Of a DNA stretch of 32,991 bases, positions 14,462 through 23,420 are shown in pieces (position 1 is the stretch's first letter; each line of letters starts with the position of its first letter). The DNA is from Eoetvoesiella caeni (lineage in GTDB: Bacteria; Pseudomonadota; Gammaproteobacteria; Burkholderiales; Burkholderiaceae_B), in the NCBI RefSeq assembly GCF_003315175.1, contig NZ_QNRQ01000021.1, positions 1 to 32,991 on the forward strand. The letters run 5' to 3'. The notes under the pieces were generated by a model, which saw nothing but the letters and a program-made list of their open reading frames with translations, was not told the origin of the DNA and made no database searches. Both the position numbers and the translations under genes were made by a program.

Positions 14462-14481
14462 GGATACACGTTTGTGTATCC
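14462..14481. promoter_or_regulatory. Inverted-repeat operator upstream of the restriction-modification operon
   Basis: GGATACAC-GTTT-GTGTATCC is a perfect 8-bp inverted repeat with a 4-bp centre, immediately upstream of the RHH gene start at 14443. It is placed to overlap the leftward promoter. It is the obvious candidate operator for the RHH protein. Confidence 0.72.
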
Positions 14482-14551
14482 AAAAAGTGCGGCCATACCC
14501 TGCCCTTTTAGCCTAGCGGCGGCGCATTGAGGCCGGGCCATTGACCCAGGC

Positions 14552-14556
14552 GCATA
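14552..14556. repeat. Target-site duplication GCATA (left copy)
   Basis: GCATA directly abuts the outer end of IRt; the same five bases follow IRi at 29724-29728. Five-base duplications are the rule for Tn402/Tn5053 transposition, so the element arrived as a unit. Confidence 0.92.
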
Positions 14557-14595
14557 TGTCATTTTCAGAAGACGACTGCACCAGTTGATTGAGTG
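14557..14595 (+). repeat. IRt, tni-side terminal inverted repeat of the transposon
   Basis: Begins TGTCATTTTCAGAAGACGAC and continues TGCACCAGTTGATTGAGTG, nearly the IRt I recall for Tn402. A second CAGAAG...CTGCACCA motif at about 14634-14652 is the inner TniA-binding repeat. Confidence 0.92.
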
Positions 14596-14697
14596 TAGCG
14601 GCTGTTGTGCAGCCAGCTCCTGACAGTCCAATATCAGAAGTGATCTGCACCAATCTCGACTATGCTCAATACTCGTGTGCACCAAAGCGAGGTGAGC

Positions 14698-16377
14698 ATG
14701 ACGACCGACACCCCACGGATTCCCGAGCAAGGCGTGGCCACTCTGCCTGATAAGGCTTGGGAGCGTGCGCGCCGTCGTGCGGAGATCATCGGCCCGTTGG
14801 CGCAGTCGGAGACGGTCGGGCACGAAGCGGCCGATATGGCTGCTCAGGCGTTGGGCTTGTCTCGGCGGCAGGTGTACGTTCTGATCCGGCGAGCCCGGCA
14901 AGGCAGCGGCCTCGTGACGGACCTGGTCCCCGGCCAATCCGGCGGTGGCAAAGGCAAGGGGCGCTTGCCGGAGCCGGTCGAGCGCATCATCCGCGAGTTG
15001 CTGCAAAAGCGGTTCCTGACCAAGCAGAAACGGACTCTGGCAGCGTTCCACCGCGAGGTCGCGCAGACTTGCAAAACGCAAAAGCTGCGGGTGCCGGCGC
15101 GCAACACCGTGGCATTGAGGATCGCCGGCCTCGATCCGCGCAAGGTCACTCGCCGGCGGGAAGGCCAGGATGCGTCCCGCGGCCTGCAAGGTGCTGGCGG
15201 CGAACCTCCTGCCGTGACAGCACCGCTGGAGCAAGTACAGATTGACCACACGGTCATCGACGTGATCGTGGTCGATGAGCGCGACCGGCAACCGATTGGC
15301 CGCCCGTATCTGACCATCGCCATCGACGTGTTCACCCGCTGCGTGCTCGGCATGGTCGTCACGCTGGAAGCACCATCTGCCGTCTCGGTCGGCCTGTGCC
15401 TGGCGCATGTCGCCTGCGACAAGCGCCCCTGGCTGGAAGGGCTGAACGTGAAAATGGAGTGGCCGATGAGCGGCAAGCCCAGGCTGCTCTACCTGGACAA
15501 CGCGGCCGAGTTCAAGAGCGAAGCGCTACGCCGAGGCTGCGAGCAGCATGGCATCCGGCTTGACTATCGCCCGCTCGGGCAGCCGCACTACGGCGGCATC
15601 GTGGAACGGATCATCGGCACGGCGATGCAGATGATCCACGACGAACTGCCGGGAACGACCTTCTCCAACCCTGACCAGCGAGGCGACTACGATTCCGAAA
15701 ACAAGGCCGCCCTGACGCTGCGCGAGCTGGAGCGCTGGCTCACATTGGCGGTCGGCACCTACCACGGCTCCGTGCACAACGGTCTGCTTCAGCCGCCGGA
15801 AGCGCGCTGGGCCGAGGCGGTGGCCCGCATCGGTGTGCCGGCCGTCGTCACCCGCGCCACTGCCTTTCTGGTCGATTTCCTGCCCATCCTCCGCCGCACG
15901 CTGACCCGCACCGGCTTCGTCATCGACCACATTCACTACTACGCCGACGCGCTCAAGCCGTGGATCGCACGGCGTGAGCGCTGGCCGTCCTTTCTGATCC
16001 GGCGCGACCCGCGCGACATAAGCCGCATCTGGGTGCTGGAACCGGAGGGGCAGCATTACCTGGAAGTCCCCTACCGTACTTTGTCGCACCCGGCTGTCAC
16101 CCTATGGGAACAAAGGCAGGCGCTAGCGAAATTGCGGCAGCAAGGGCGCGAGCAGGTGGATGAATCGGCGCTGTTCCGCATGATCGGGCAGATGCGCGAG
16201 ATCGTGACCACCGCACAGAAGGCCACGCGCAAGGCGCGGCGCGATGCGGATCGACGCCAACACCTCAAGGCGTTGGTTCCGCCGGACAAGCTGACTCCGC
16301 CAGAAACGGACGTTGCGGCCGCGCAGGCAGACAACTTGCCGCCCGCCAAACCGTTCGACCAGATTGAGGAGTGGTAG
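14698..16377 (+). CDS. tniA: TniA transposase (DDE, Tn402/Tn5053 family)
   Basis: A 559-residue DDE transposase. An N-terminal HTH region (ALGLSRRQVYVLIRRARQGS) is followed by the integrase core with Asp183 (VQIDHTV), Asp267 (LYLDNAAEF) and Glu303 (GIVERIIG), a DD(35)E spacing. It cuts and joins the transposon ends with help from TniB and TniQ. The ATG at 14698 follows GAGGTGAGC and gives the length known for Tn402 TniA; an in-frame upstream extension to 14662 lies inside the end region and is unlikely. It is the first gene inside IRt and is followed three bases later by tniB. Confidence 0.96.
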   Translation: MTTDTPRIPEQGVATLPDKAWERARRRAEIIGPLAQSETVGHEAADMAAQALGLSRRQVYVLIRRARQGSGLVTDLVPGQSGGGKGKGRLPEPVERIIRELLQKRFLTKQKRTLAAFHREVAQTCKTQKLRVPARNTVALRIAGLDPRKVTRRREGQDASRGLQGAGGEPPAVTAPLEQVQIDHTVIDVIVVDERDRQPIGRPYLTIAIDVFTRCVLGMVVTLEAPSAVSVGLCLAHVACDKRPWLEGLNVKMEWPMSGKPRLLYLDNAAEFKSEALRRGCEQHGIRLDYRPLGQPHYGGIVERIIGTAMQMIHDELPGTTFSNPDQRGDYDSENKAALTLRELERWLTLAVGTYHGSVHNGLLQPPEARWAEAVARIGVPAVVTRATAFLVDFLPILRRTLTRTGFVIDHIHYYADALKPWIARRERWPSFLIRRDPRDISRIWVLEPEGQHYLEVPYRTLSHPAVTLWEQRQALAKLRQQGREQVDESALFRMIGQMREIVTTAQKATRKARRDADRRQHLKALVPPDKLTPPETDVAAAQADNLPPAKPFDQIEEW

Positions 16378-16379
16378 CC

Positions 16380-17288
16380 GTGGACGAATATCCCATCATC
16401 GACCTATCCCACCTGCTGCCGGCGGTGCAGGGGCTGGCTCGGCTGCCGGCGGACGAGCGCATCCAGCGCCTTCGCGCCGACCGCTGGATCGGCTATCCCC
16501 GCGCGGTCGAGGCGTTGAACCGGCTGGAAACCTTGTATGCGTGGCCGAACAAGCAGCGCATGCCTAACCTGCTGCTGATCGGCCCGACCAACAACGGCAA
16601 GTCGATGATCGTCGAGAAATTCCGGCGCACGCATCCGGCCAGCTCCGACGCCGACCAGGAGCACATTCCGGTGCTTGTCGTGCAGATGCCGTCCGAGCCT
16701 TCGGTGATCCGCTTCTACGTCGCACTGCTCGCCGCGATGGGCGCTCCCTTGCGCCCGCGCCCACGACTGCCGGAAATGGAGCAATTGGCGCTGGCCTTGC
16801 TGCGCAAGGTCGGCGTGCGCATGTTGGTGATCGATGAACTGCACAACGTCCTGGCCGGCAACAGCGTCAACCGTCGGGAATTCCTTAACCTGCTGCGCTT
16901 CCTCGGCAACGAGCTGCGCATCCCGCTGGTCGGTGTCGGCACGCGCGACGCCTATCTGGCGATCCGGTCGGACGACCAGTTGGAGAACCGCTTCGAGCCC
17001 ATGATGCTGCCGCTGTGGGAGGCCAACGACGATTGCTGCTCGCTGCTGGCCAGTTTTGCCGCGTCGCTCCCGCTGCGGCGGCCTTCCCCAATTGCCACGC
17101 CGGATATGGCCCGTTACCTGCTCACGCGCAGCGAAGGCACCATTGGTGAATTGGCGCACCTGTTGATGGCGGCGGCGGTCGCCGCCCTGGAAAGCGGTGA
17201 AGAAGCGATCAATCACCGCACGCTCAGCATGGCCGATTACACCGGCCCTGGCGAGCGGCGTCGGCAGTTCGAGCGGGAACTGATGTGA
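16380..17288 (+). CDS. tniB: TniB AAA+ ATPase, transposition regulator
   Basis: A 302-residue ATP-binding transposition protein. Walker A is GPTNNGKS at residues 68-75 and Walker B is LVIDELHNV. It corresponds to TnsC/MuB-type target-selection ATPases and acts with TniA. The GTG at 16380, three bases after the tniA stop, gives the family N-terminus (DEYPIIDLSHLLP). Its end overlaps tniQ by four bases (ATGTGA). Confidence 0.95.
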   Translation: MDEYPIIDLSHLLPAVQGLARLPADERIQRLRADRWIGYPRAVEALNRLETLYAWPNKQRMPNLLLIGPTNNGKSMIVEKFRRTHPASSDADQEHIPVLVVQMPSEPSVIRFYVALLAAMGAPLRPRPRLPEMEQLALALLRKVGVRMLVIDELHNVLAGNSVNRREFLNLLRFLGNELRIPLVGVGTRDAYLAIRSDDQLENRFEPMMLPLWEANDDCCSLLASFAASLPLRRPSPIATPDMARYLLTRSEGTIGELAHLLMAAAVAALESGEEAINHRTLSMADYTGPGERRRQFERELM

Positions 17289-18502
17289 AACCGGCAGCAC
17301 GCTGGCCGCTGCATCCTGCTCCCAGGGAAGGCGAAGCCTTGTCCTCATGGCTCCAGCGTGTCGCCGCCCGCTACCAGATGGACTTGTATGACCTGCTGGA
17401 GCACGACCTTGGTCACGGCCGGGTCGATGACCTGGATACTGCGCCACCTCCGGCGCTGCTGACGGCCCTCTCCCTGCGCAGCGGCATTGAGCTGGAGCGG
17501 CTGCGTTGCATGAGTTTCGCTGGCTGGGTGCCGTGGCTGCTGGACAGCCTCGATTCCCGGATTCCAGACGCGCTGGAAACCTATGCGTTCCAGTTCTCGC
17601 TATTGCTGCCGAGACGCGGCCGCAAGACGAGATCAATCACGAGCTGGCGCGCCTGGCTGCCAAGCCAGCCGATTCACCGCGCCTGCCCGCTTTGCCTGAA
17701 CGACTCGGAGGATCAAGCCATACTGCTCGCGTGGAAATTGCCGTTGATGCTGAGCTGCCCGCAACATGGCTGCTGGCTGGAATCCTATAGTGGCGTGCCG
17801 GGGCAGTTTCTCGGCTGGGAAAACGCCGATGCGGCCCCACGCACGGCCAGCGACGCGATGGTGGCAATGGACCGACGTACTTGGCAGGCGCTGACGACGG
17901 GTTACGTCGAGCTGCCGCGCCGACGCATTCATGCCGGCCTCTGGTTTCGGTTGCTGCGCACCCTGCTCGATGAGCTGAACACGCCACTCTCGCAGTGCGG
18001 GCCTTGCGTCTGGAGCATTCGCCATGTCTGGGCGTGCTGCGGCCATCTACTGCGCGCTGGACAAAGCCAGTGGCGTCCCTACGAGATTCTGGCCCCGGCG
18101 GTGCAGTTACAAATGCTGGAGGCGGCGGCTACCGCCATCGAGCTGATCGAATCGAGCGTGGTGCGTCCACACGGGGAGTTGGGAGCACTGTTCTTGTCGG
18201 AGCCGCACACCGGGTTCACCAATGGCCTGCCCGAGAAGAAACGTAAGCCTGAGCCTGTCGATCACTGGCGGGAGGCGGTCAAGGCGCTCAACGAGGCTAT
18301 CGCCGAGGCCCGACATAATTGCGAAACGGCCCGCTCACTGTTCACGCTGGCGTCTTATGGGCGGCGCGACCCCGAGTCCCTGGATCGCTTGCGCGACACG
18401 TTTGCCCAGGAGGGCATTCCCCCGGAATTTCTGTCACATTATGTTCCTCGCGAACCCTTTGCATTCCTTAGTATGAATGACGGGTTAAGTGACAAAATTT
18501 GA
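17285..18502 (+). CDS. tniQ: TniQ, target-site accessory protein
   Basis: A 405-residue TniQ-family protein, the usual Tn402 length. A zinc-finger-like cluster CPLCLND...LSCPQHGCWL lies at about residues 139-165. TniQ is needed for transposition into res sites and is related to TnsD and to the Cascade-linked TniQ. It overlaps tniB by four bases and ends 46 bases before tniR, across the res region. Confidence 0.95.
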   Translation: MKPAARWPLHPAPREGEALSSWLQRVAARYQMDLYDLLEHDLGHGRVDDLDTAPPPALLTALSLRSGIELERLRCMSFAGWVPWLLDSLDSRIPDALETYAFQFSLLLPRRGRKTRSITSWRAWLPSQPIHRACPLCLNDSEDQAILLAWKLPLMLSCPQHGCWLESYSGVPGQFLGWENADAAPRTASDAMVAMDRRTWQALTTGYVELPRRRIHAGLWFRLLRTLLDELNTPLSQCGPCVWSIRHVWACCGHLLRAGQSQWRPYEILAPAVQLQMLEAAATAIELIESSVVRPHGELGALFLSEPHTGFTNGLPEKKRKPEPVDHWREAVKALNEAIAEARHNCETARSLFTLASYGRRDPESLDRLRDTFAQEGIPPEFLSHYVPREPFAFLSMNDGLSDKI

Positions 18503-18550
18503 CGATCAGAACTTTCCAACCCACACTGTCACATAATCGAACGTATACGT
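18482..18550. promoter_or_regulatory. TniR resolution site (res)
   Basis: The tniQ-tniR gap holds GTGACAAAATTTGAC (about 18489-18503), TGTCAC (18527-18532) facing GTGAC (18549-18553), and a perfect 10-bp palindrome ACGTATACGT (18541-18550). In Tn402-type elements TniR resolves cointegrates at a site here, and it also covers the tniR promoter. Exact subsites are inferred. Confidence 0.65.
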
Positions 18551-19187
18551 GACGGGTGAAAAGGTGCTGATCGGCTACATGCGGGTATCGAAGGCGGACG
18601 GATCCCAGTCCACCAATTTGCAACGCGATGCGCTCATCGCCGCTGGTGTGAGCCTTGCGCACCTTTACGAGGATCTGGCCTCGGGCAGGCGCGATGATCG
18701 CCCAGGGTTGGCTGCTTGCCTGAAGGCGCTTCGTGAAGGGGACACGCTGATCGTGTGGAAGCTCGATCGGCTTGGCCGTGATCTGCGCCACCTGATCAAC
18801 ACCGTGCACGACCTAACTGCGCGTAGCGTGGGCCTGAAGGTCCTGACCGGTCACGGTGCGGCGGTCGACACGACGACTGCCGCCGGCAAGCTTGTGTTCG
18901 GTATTTTTGCCGCGCTGGCCGAGTTCGAGCGTGAGTTGATTTCCGAGCGAACAGTCGCTGGACTTATCTCGGCGCGCGCTCGCGGCAGGAAAGGGGGGCG
19001 CCCCTTCAAGATGACCGCCGCCAAGCTACGCCTGGCGATGGCCAGCATGGGGCAACCGGAAACCAAGGTGGGCGATCTCTGCGAAGAACTCGGGATTACC
19101 CGGCAGACGCTCTACCGGCACGTGTCGCCCAAGGGCGAACTGCGGCCAGACGGCGTAAAGCTGCTCTCCCTCGGTTCAGCCGCATAA
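18549..19187 (+). CDS. tniR: TniR serine resolvase
   Basis: A 212-residue serine recombinase. The catalytic serine is Ser14 in GYMRVSKADGSQ; the family motifs LDRLGRDLRHL and GKLVFGIFAALAEFERELI follow, and a C-terminal HTH ends the protein (GDLCEELGITRQTLYRHVSP). It resolves cointegrates formed by TniA/B/Q. The GTG at 18549 is taken as start; a GTG at 18564 (beginning with LIGYMRVS) is an alternative. The last few residues may differ from standard TniR because of the nearby cargo junction. Confidence 0.93.
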   Translation: MTGEKVLIGYMRVSKADGSQSTNLQRDALIAAGVSLAHLYEDLASGRRDDRPGLAACLKALREGDTLIVWKLDRLGRDLRHLINTVHDLTARSVGLKVLTGHGAAVDTTTAAGKLVFGIFAALAEFERELISERTVAGLISARARGRKGGRPFKMTAAKLRLAMASMGQPETKVGDLCEELGITRQTLYRHVSPKGELRPDGVKLLSLGSAA

Positions 19188-19589
19188 ATGGAGGCGACCT
19201 GGAACGGGGCGCTGTTCAGTGCGGCAACGATCCGATTACCGGTGTCGACCCCAAGCGGCCGTATGCAACCTACGCCGAGTTGTCGCAAAGCTGTCATGGG
19301 CGGGAGACTAGGCGCGTATGGCAATCACCCGTCGCCTCCGCGTGAGCGTGACAAGGCAGCTACTGCCATCGTCGGGTGCGGGCTTTCCTGATCAGGCCGC
19401 GTTCAAGTTGATGTCTCACGAAGTGGTGTAAGTCTTTGGATGCGGCAAGGCGCGTAGGGAGTAGCCCGAAGCGGCTTGCCGCATCGCGACGGCGATCCCG
19501 ATCGGGGTGGCCATCGTGAGCCCGGATAAGGTTTGAGGTGCGATCCATCCACCTTGATCTGAAGGGAACACACGATAACCACCGCCACT
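19188..19589. other. Junction region after tniR, with IS256-type leader
   Basis: No complete gene. Bases 19188-19330 hold a short open stretch on the plus strand (reading NDPITGVDPKRPYATYAELS) that looks like the tail of some protein but is unassigned. From about 19410 (TCACGAAGTGGTGTAAG) to 19589 the sequence is the probable left end and leader of the IS256-type element whose transposase begins at 19590. I could not fix the inverted repeat because the right end is missing. Confidence 0.45.
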
Positions 19590-20150
19590 ATGGCATTGAC
19601 CGAGCTCGCCGAGAAGGGAGCCGACATCGACGTGCTGCGCCAGGTGGTGCAGTTCATGGCCCAGCGGCTGATGGAGCTCGACGGCGAGGGGCGCTGCGGC
19701 GCCGGCTACGACGAGAAGAGCGCCGAGCGCATCAACAGCCGTAACGGCTACCGGGAACGAAGCTGGGACACCCGCGCCGGCAGCGTTGAGCTGAAGTTCC
19801 CCAAGCTGCGCCAGGGCAGCTACTTCCCCGAGTTCCTCGAGCCGCGGCGCACCGCCGAGAAGGCCCTCACCGCAGTGATCCAGGAAGCCTACGTCCAGGG
19901 CATCTCCACCCGCTCGGTGGACGAGCTGGTCAAGGCGCTCGGCATGAGCGGCGTGTCCAAGAGCCAAGTCAGTCGGCTGTCCGCTGAGCTCGACGAGCGC
20001 GTCGGCGCGTTCCTGAACCGTCCGATCGAGGGCGACTGGCCGTACCTGTGGATCGACGCCACCTACGTCAAGACGCGCGAGGCGGGGCGGATTGTCAGCG
20101 TCGCGGTGATAGTGGCGGTCGGCGTCAACACCGAGGGCCAGCGCGAGGTG
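19590..20150 (+). pseudogene. Truncated IS256-family (mutator-type) transposase
   Basis: Residues 1-187 of a transposase with the IS256/mutator look: AERINSRNGYRERSWDTRAG, YVQGISTRSVDELVKALGMS and the first catalytic aspartate in PYLWIDATYVKTREAG. Full proteins are about 400 residues; here homology stops after NTEGQREV, before the second Asp and the Glu, so it cannot be active. The break runs into a (TGAAGT)x3 repeat at 20149-20166 and then into an lrgA remnant. The insertion sequence was therefore cut by the rearrangement that brought the cargo in. Confidence 0.88.
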
Positions 20151-20168
20151 AAGTTGAAGTTGAAGTTG
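20149..20168 (+). repeat. (TGAAGT)x3 at the cargo junction
   Basis: Three tandem TGAAGT hexamers followed by TG, exactly where the IS256-type transposase ends and the lrgA remnant begins. The 14 bp at 20155-20168 recur in inverted orientation at 29411-29424, just inside the other end of the cargo. Confidence 0.6.
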
Positions 20169-20169
20169 A

Positions 20170-20340
20170 CACCTGACCCTGCTGCTGGTGCCCGCCCTGG
20201 CGGGTGTGATGGAGCAGGCGGACCGCGTCGGTTCCGACTGGCTGCCTCTGTTCGCTGTGTGCGTGGTGGGCGCGGGGGTGACGTTGGGGGCGACCGCTTG
20301 GACGCTCCAGTGGATGCTCCGGCGCGCCGGTGAGCCGTAG
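20170..20340 (+). pseudogene. 3' remnant of an lrgA/cidA-type gene
   Basis: An open frame without start reads LTLLLVPALAGVMEQADRVG, then a hydrophobic helix (LFAVCVVGAGVTLGATAWTL) and RRAGEP-stop. This is the C-terminal third of an LrgA/CidA holin-like membrane protein, and it directly precedes an intact lrgB, the normal gene order. The 5' part was lost at the junction with the IS256-type element; a stop lies just upstream in frame. Confidence 0.75.
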
Positions 20341-20351
20341 TCGGGCCGGCC

Positions 20352-21074
20352 ATGCTTGACGTTCCCTGGCTGCTGCACTCGCCCTGGCCCTGGTTGCCTG
20401 TGACGATGGCAGCCTACGCGCTGGCGCTTTGGATCTACCGTCGCAGCGGCGCGCTCTCTTTGCTGATCCCGGTGCTGACGGCCGCCTCGTTCGTGGTGGC
20501 CCTGCTGGCGCTTTTTCGCATCCCATACACCGTCTATGCAAGCGGCACGAGCGTGCTCGGCTTTCTGCTCGGGCCAGCGACGGTGGCACTCGCCATTCCC
20601 CTGTATGAGCAGCTTGGCCGCTTGCGGCAAATCTGGTTTCCGCTCACGGTTGCGTTATTGGTCGGCTGTGTCACCGCGATCCTCTCCGCGGTGGCCATCG
20701 GCTGGTCGTTTGGAGCTTCGCTCGAGATGCTGATGTCGCTGGCCGCCAAGTCCGCCACCATGCCGATCGCGATCCCTGTGTCCGAACGTGTGGGCGGCGT
20801 GCCCGCCTTGGCAGCCCTCGCCGTGGCAGTGACCGGCGTGGCGGGCGCCATCCTGGCCCGGCCCTCCCTGCTGGACGTCCTGGCCATCCGCGATCCAGCC
20901 GCGCGCGGCTTCTCCATCGGCGTCACGGCGCATGCCATCGGCATGGCACGTGAACTGGAGCACCATCCCCATGCCGGCGCGTTCGCCGCGTTGGGCATGG
21001 GACTGAACGGCATTGCCACAGCCTTGCTCGTGCCGGTGGTGGTCAGCGTGCTCCCGCTGGCCGGTCTACGCTAG
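20352..21074 (+). CDS. lrgB: LrgB/CidB-family membrane protein
   Basis: A 240-residue, very hydrophobic protein with about seven membrane helices. The family signature AAKSATMPIAIPVSERVGG lies near residues 130-150 and ARGFSIGVTAHAIGMARELE near 180-200. LrgAB/CidAB proteins modulate murein hydrolase activity and autolysis, and some bacterial relatives export organic acids. It is the complete partner of the broken lrgA 12 bases upstream. No good ribosome site is visible, so it may have depended on coupling to lrgA. Its native promoter is lost, so expression is doubtful. Confidence 0.85.
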   Translation: MLDVPWLLHSPWPWLPVTMAAYALALWIYRRSGALSLLIPVLTAASFVVALLALFRIPYTVYASGTSVLGFLLGPATVALAIPLYEQLGRLRQIWFPLTVALLVGCVTAILSAVAIGWSFGASLEMLMSLAAKSATMPIAIPVSERVGGVPALAALAVAVTGVAGAILARPSLLDVLAIRDPAARGFSIGVTAHAIGMARELEHHPHAGAFAALGMGLNGIATALLVPVVVSVLPLAGLR

Positions 21075-21102
21075 CAGCGACCTTTAGGGAAGAGCAGCGG
21101 GC

Positions 21103-21426
21103 TTGCGAAGGCTGAGTGCGGCGATGGTGCGTGTATGGACGCGCAGCGCCGGCGTCGCGCTCGACTTTATCGACCTGTATTCGGCCGGCGTGCACGCGCG
21201 CCGCTCGCGCCTCGTCTATCGGCTCGCGCTCGGCCCGGCGGTCGAAGTCGGCGTGCTCGCCGCAACGCCGCCCGGCTTCGATCCGCAGCGCTGGTGGTCG
21301 AGCAGCGCCGGCGCGAAGTCGGTGATCGGCGAGACGCTGAGCTGGCTCTGGACCGAGTGCTGCTTCTGGCCGCCGGCGCCGCGCTCGGCCGACGAGCGCC
21401 TGAGCGTCACCGCGCAGCCGGGATAG
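21103..21426 (+). pseudogene. C-terminal fragment of a YdcF/ElyC-type (DUF218) protein
   Basis: About 107 residues, of which the part DFIDLYSAGVHARRSRLVYR to VGVLAATPPGFDPQRWW, ending in a helix ETLSWLWTECCFW, resembles the C-terminus of ElyC/SanA/YdcF-family envelope proteins. The N-terminal nucleotide-like fold of the family is missing, and no ribosome site precedes it. It is probably a remnant from the same donor chromosome as lrgB and the efflux channel. Identification is by pattern memory and is moderate. Confidence 0.5.
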
Positions 21427-21510
21427 GGCACGCAGCGCGACGCGCGCGATGCGTCATGGTGCGGCAGGCACGAGGCGCAACACTGCGGCAACACGCGAGC
21501 GCGGACCGCA

Positions 21511-22917
21511 TCACTGCGGCGCCGGCTCCTTCCAGCCGCCGCCGAGCACGCGGTACAAGGTCACGAGGTTCTGCACCTGGGCCGCCTGCACCTGCACGAC
21601 CGCCTGCTGCGCGGCGAACAGCGAGCGCTGCGCGTCCAGCACTTCGAGGTAGCTCGCTGCGCCGTTGCGATAGCGCAGGTCGGAGAGCCGGAAGCGAATA
21701 TCCTCGGCATGGGCCTGCGCCAGTTGCGCGCGCAGTTGCTCGCCGAACGTCGCGCGGCCGGCGAGCGCGTCCGAGACCTCGCGGAATGCGCTCTGGATCG
21801 CCCGTTCGTACTGCGCGACCGCGATCTCGCGGTTCGCCTTCGCGACCTCGAGATTCGCCTGGTTGCGCCCGGCGTCGAAGAGCGGCTGCAGCAACTGGCC
21901 GGTGCCGGTGAAGGCGAACGAGCCGCTCCTGAACAGGCCCGACAGCTCGGTGCTCGCGGTGCCGAAATTGCCGGTCAGCGAAATGCGCGGGAAGAACGCC
22001 GCGCGCGCCGCGCCGATGTTGGCGTTGGCCGAGATCAACTGCTGCTCGGCCGCGCGGATGTCGGGCCGGCGCTCGAGCAGATCCGACGGCAGCCCGGCCG
22101 GCAGATCGGTCGAGAGCTGCTGCGCGTTCAGCGCGAGCGGCGCCGGCAGATCGGCCGGCAACGGCTGGCCGGCGAGCAGCACCAGCGCGTCTTCGTCGAG
22201 CGCACGCTGGCGCAGCGCCTGCGCCAGGCTCGCGCGCGCCGATTCGAGCAGCGACTCGGCCTGGCGATAGTCGAGCTCGGACGCGGCGCCGTAGTCGAAC
22301 TTCAGCTTCGTGAGCTTCAGCGAATCCTCGCGCGTGGCGAGAGTCTGGCGCGTCACGCGCAGCAGCTCGTCGTCGGCGAGCTGGCTCAGGTAGGTGTTCG
22401 CGAGGGTCGAGATCAGGCTGATCTGCACGGTCTTCCTCGCCTCGTCGGTCGCGAGGTATTGCGCGAGCGCGGCCTGGCTCAGGCTGCGCACGCGGCCGAA
22501 CAGATCGAGCTCGTAGCTGGCGAGCGCGAGACCGACCGAATAGGTGTTGACGAGCTTGCCGGTGCTGCCCGGCTGGCGCTGCACTGCCGCCCCGGCGCCG
22601 ACCGAAGGCAGCTCGTCGGCCCGGCGCACCTGATAGGCGGCGCGCGCCTGCTCGATGTTCAGCACCGCGATGCGCAGGTCGCGGTTGTTTTGCAGCGCGA
22701 CCTCGATCAGGCGCCGCAGGCGCGGGTCGGCGAAGAAGCGCTGCCATTCGATGTCGGCGGCGACCGGCACGCCGGCCACGCTCGCCGGCGTCGTCTCCTG
22801 CGGGTAGTTCGCCGCGACCGGCGCGGCCGGCCGCTCGTAGTGCGGAATCAGGTTCGCACAGCCGCCGAGGCACAGCGCCGCGGCGATCGCGGCCGCGACG
22901 CGGAGGCGCTCACTCAT
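21511..22917 (-). CDS. NodT/OprM-type outer-membrane efflux lipoprotein
   Basis: A 468-residue outer-membrane factor. The signal peptide ends in a lipobox LCLGGC (Cys about 20), followed by the family N-terminus [18 protein letters not shown]. Two repeated helical-barrel halves follow, marked by [53 protein letters not shown] and [20 protein letters not shown]. It forms the outer-membrane tunnel of an RND tripartite pump. The start overlaps the stop of a broken RND gene (ATGAGTGA). Composition is very GC-rich and Burkholderia-like. Its own pump is gone, but it lies downstream and in the same direction as the intact RND operon, which lacks a channel. Confidence 0.93.
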   Translation of the reverse strand: MSERLRVAAAIAAALCLGGCANLIPHYERPAAPVAANYPQETTPASVAGVPVAADIEWQRFFADPRLRRLIEVALQNNRDLRIAVLNIEQARAAYQVRRADELPSVGAGAAVQRQPGSTGKLVNTYSVGLALASYELDLFGRVRSLSQAALAQYLATDEARKTVQISLISTLANTYLSQLADDELLRVTRQTLATREDSLKLTKLKFDYGAASELDYRQAESLLESARASLAQALRQRALDEDALVLLAGQPLPADLPAPLALNAQQLSTDLPAGLPSDLLERRPDIRAAEQQLISANANIGAARAAFFPRISLTGNFGTASTELSGLFRSGSFAFTGTGQLLQPLFDAGRNQANLEVAKANREIAVAQYERAIQSAFREVSDALAGRATFGEQLRAQLAQAHAEDIRFRLSDLRYRNGAASYLEVLDAQRSLFAAQQAVVQVQAAQVQNLVTLYRVLGGGWKEPAPQ

Positions 22918-23188
22918 GGCCGGCCTCCGTCGCCGCAGCGGGAGGGGGCGGTGCGTTGCCCAGCGCGTGCGCATAGAGCGCCTGCTGCCGGTCGCTGCCC
23001 TTGAAGATGCGGCGCACGACGACGAAGAACACCGGGACGAAGAACACCGCGAGCACGGTCGCCGAGATCATCCCGAACATCACGCCGGTGCCGATCGCGC
23101 GCTGGCTCGCCGAGCCCGCGCCGCTCGAGATCGCGAGCGGCAGCACGCCGAGGATGAACGCGATCGACGTCATCAGGATCGGCCGGAT
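22910..23188 (-). pseudogene. 3' end of an AcrB/MexB-type RND pump gene
   Basis: About 90 residues reading [20 protein letters not shown], then [20 protein letters not shown] and a variable tail ending GHE-stop. This is the last part (helices 11-12 and the tail) of a HAE1-type RND transporter. The 5' approximately 90 per cent is missing; homology stops at about 23188, next to TTGAGTTGGACACG. Its stop overlaps the start of the channel gene, showing that the two were one operon in the donor. Confidence 0.88.
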
Positions 23189-23212
23189 AGAGTTGAGTTG
23201 GACACGAGGCTC

Positions 23213-23405
23213 CTATGCGCCTATTGGAAATTCAAGATGGGATGGCTGGACGCCTACGTTCAAGCACCCCGGCGCATCGCGGTAGACCACGTGGGAGACG
23301 ATCGGATCGAATCCCTTCCGGAAGTGCTGCGTCGACTTTGACGACCACCAGGCGCTTCGCAGCCAGGTCGACTCCCATTCCGGTGAAGCATTCGGGCGAG
23401 AACAC
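23213..23405 (-). pseudogene. C-terminal fragment of an MlrC (M81) metallopeptidase, frameshifted
   Basis: The minus strand reads ECFTGMGVDLAAKRLVVVK, and then, one base out of frame, KSTQHFRKGFDPIVSHVVYR with DAPGCLN, ending in a stop at 23213-23215. This is the MlrC C-terminal domain found in M81-family peptidases. The shift is at an AAA run at about 23337-23340. Only about 60 residues remain, wedged between two RND genes. Confidence 0.68.
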
Positions 23406-23420
23406 TTGCTGCCGAATTTC

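Noticed and set aside
14458..15408. Minus-strand open frame over the transposon end and tniA
   Set aside because: Crosses IRt and is antisense to tniA; no supporting signal.
19416..20630. Minus-strand open frame of 404 codons
   Set aside because: Spans the IS256-type fragment and the lrgA junction in antisense; composition is a shadow of the transposase.
21711..23004. Plus-strand open frame over the efflux channel gene
   Set aside because: Antisense to the OprM-like gene, which has a lipobox and family motifs.
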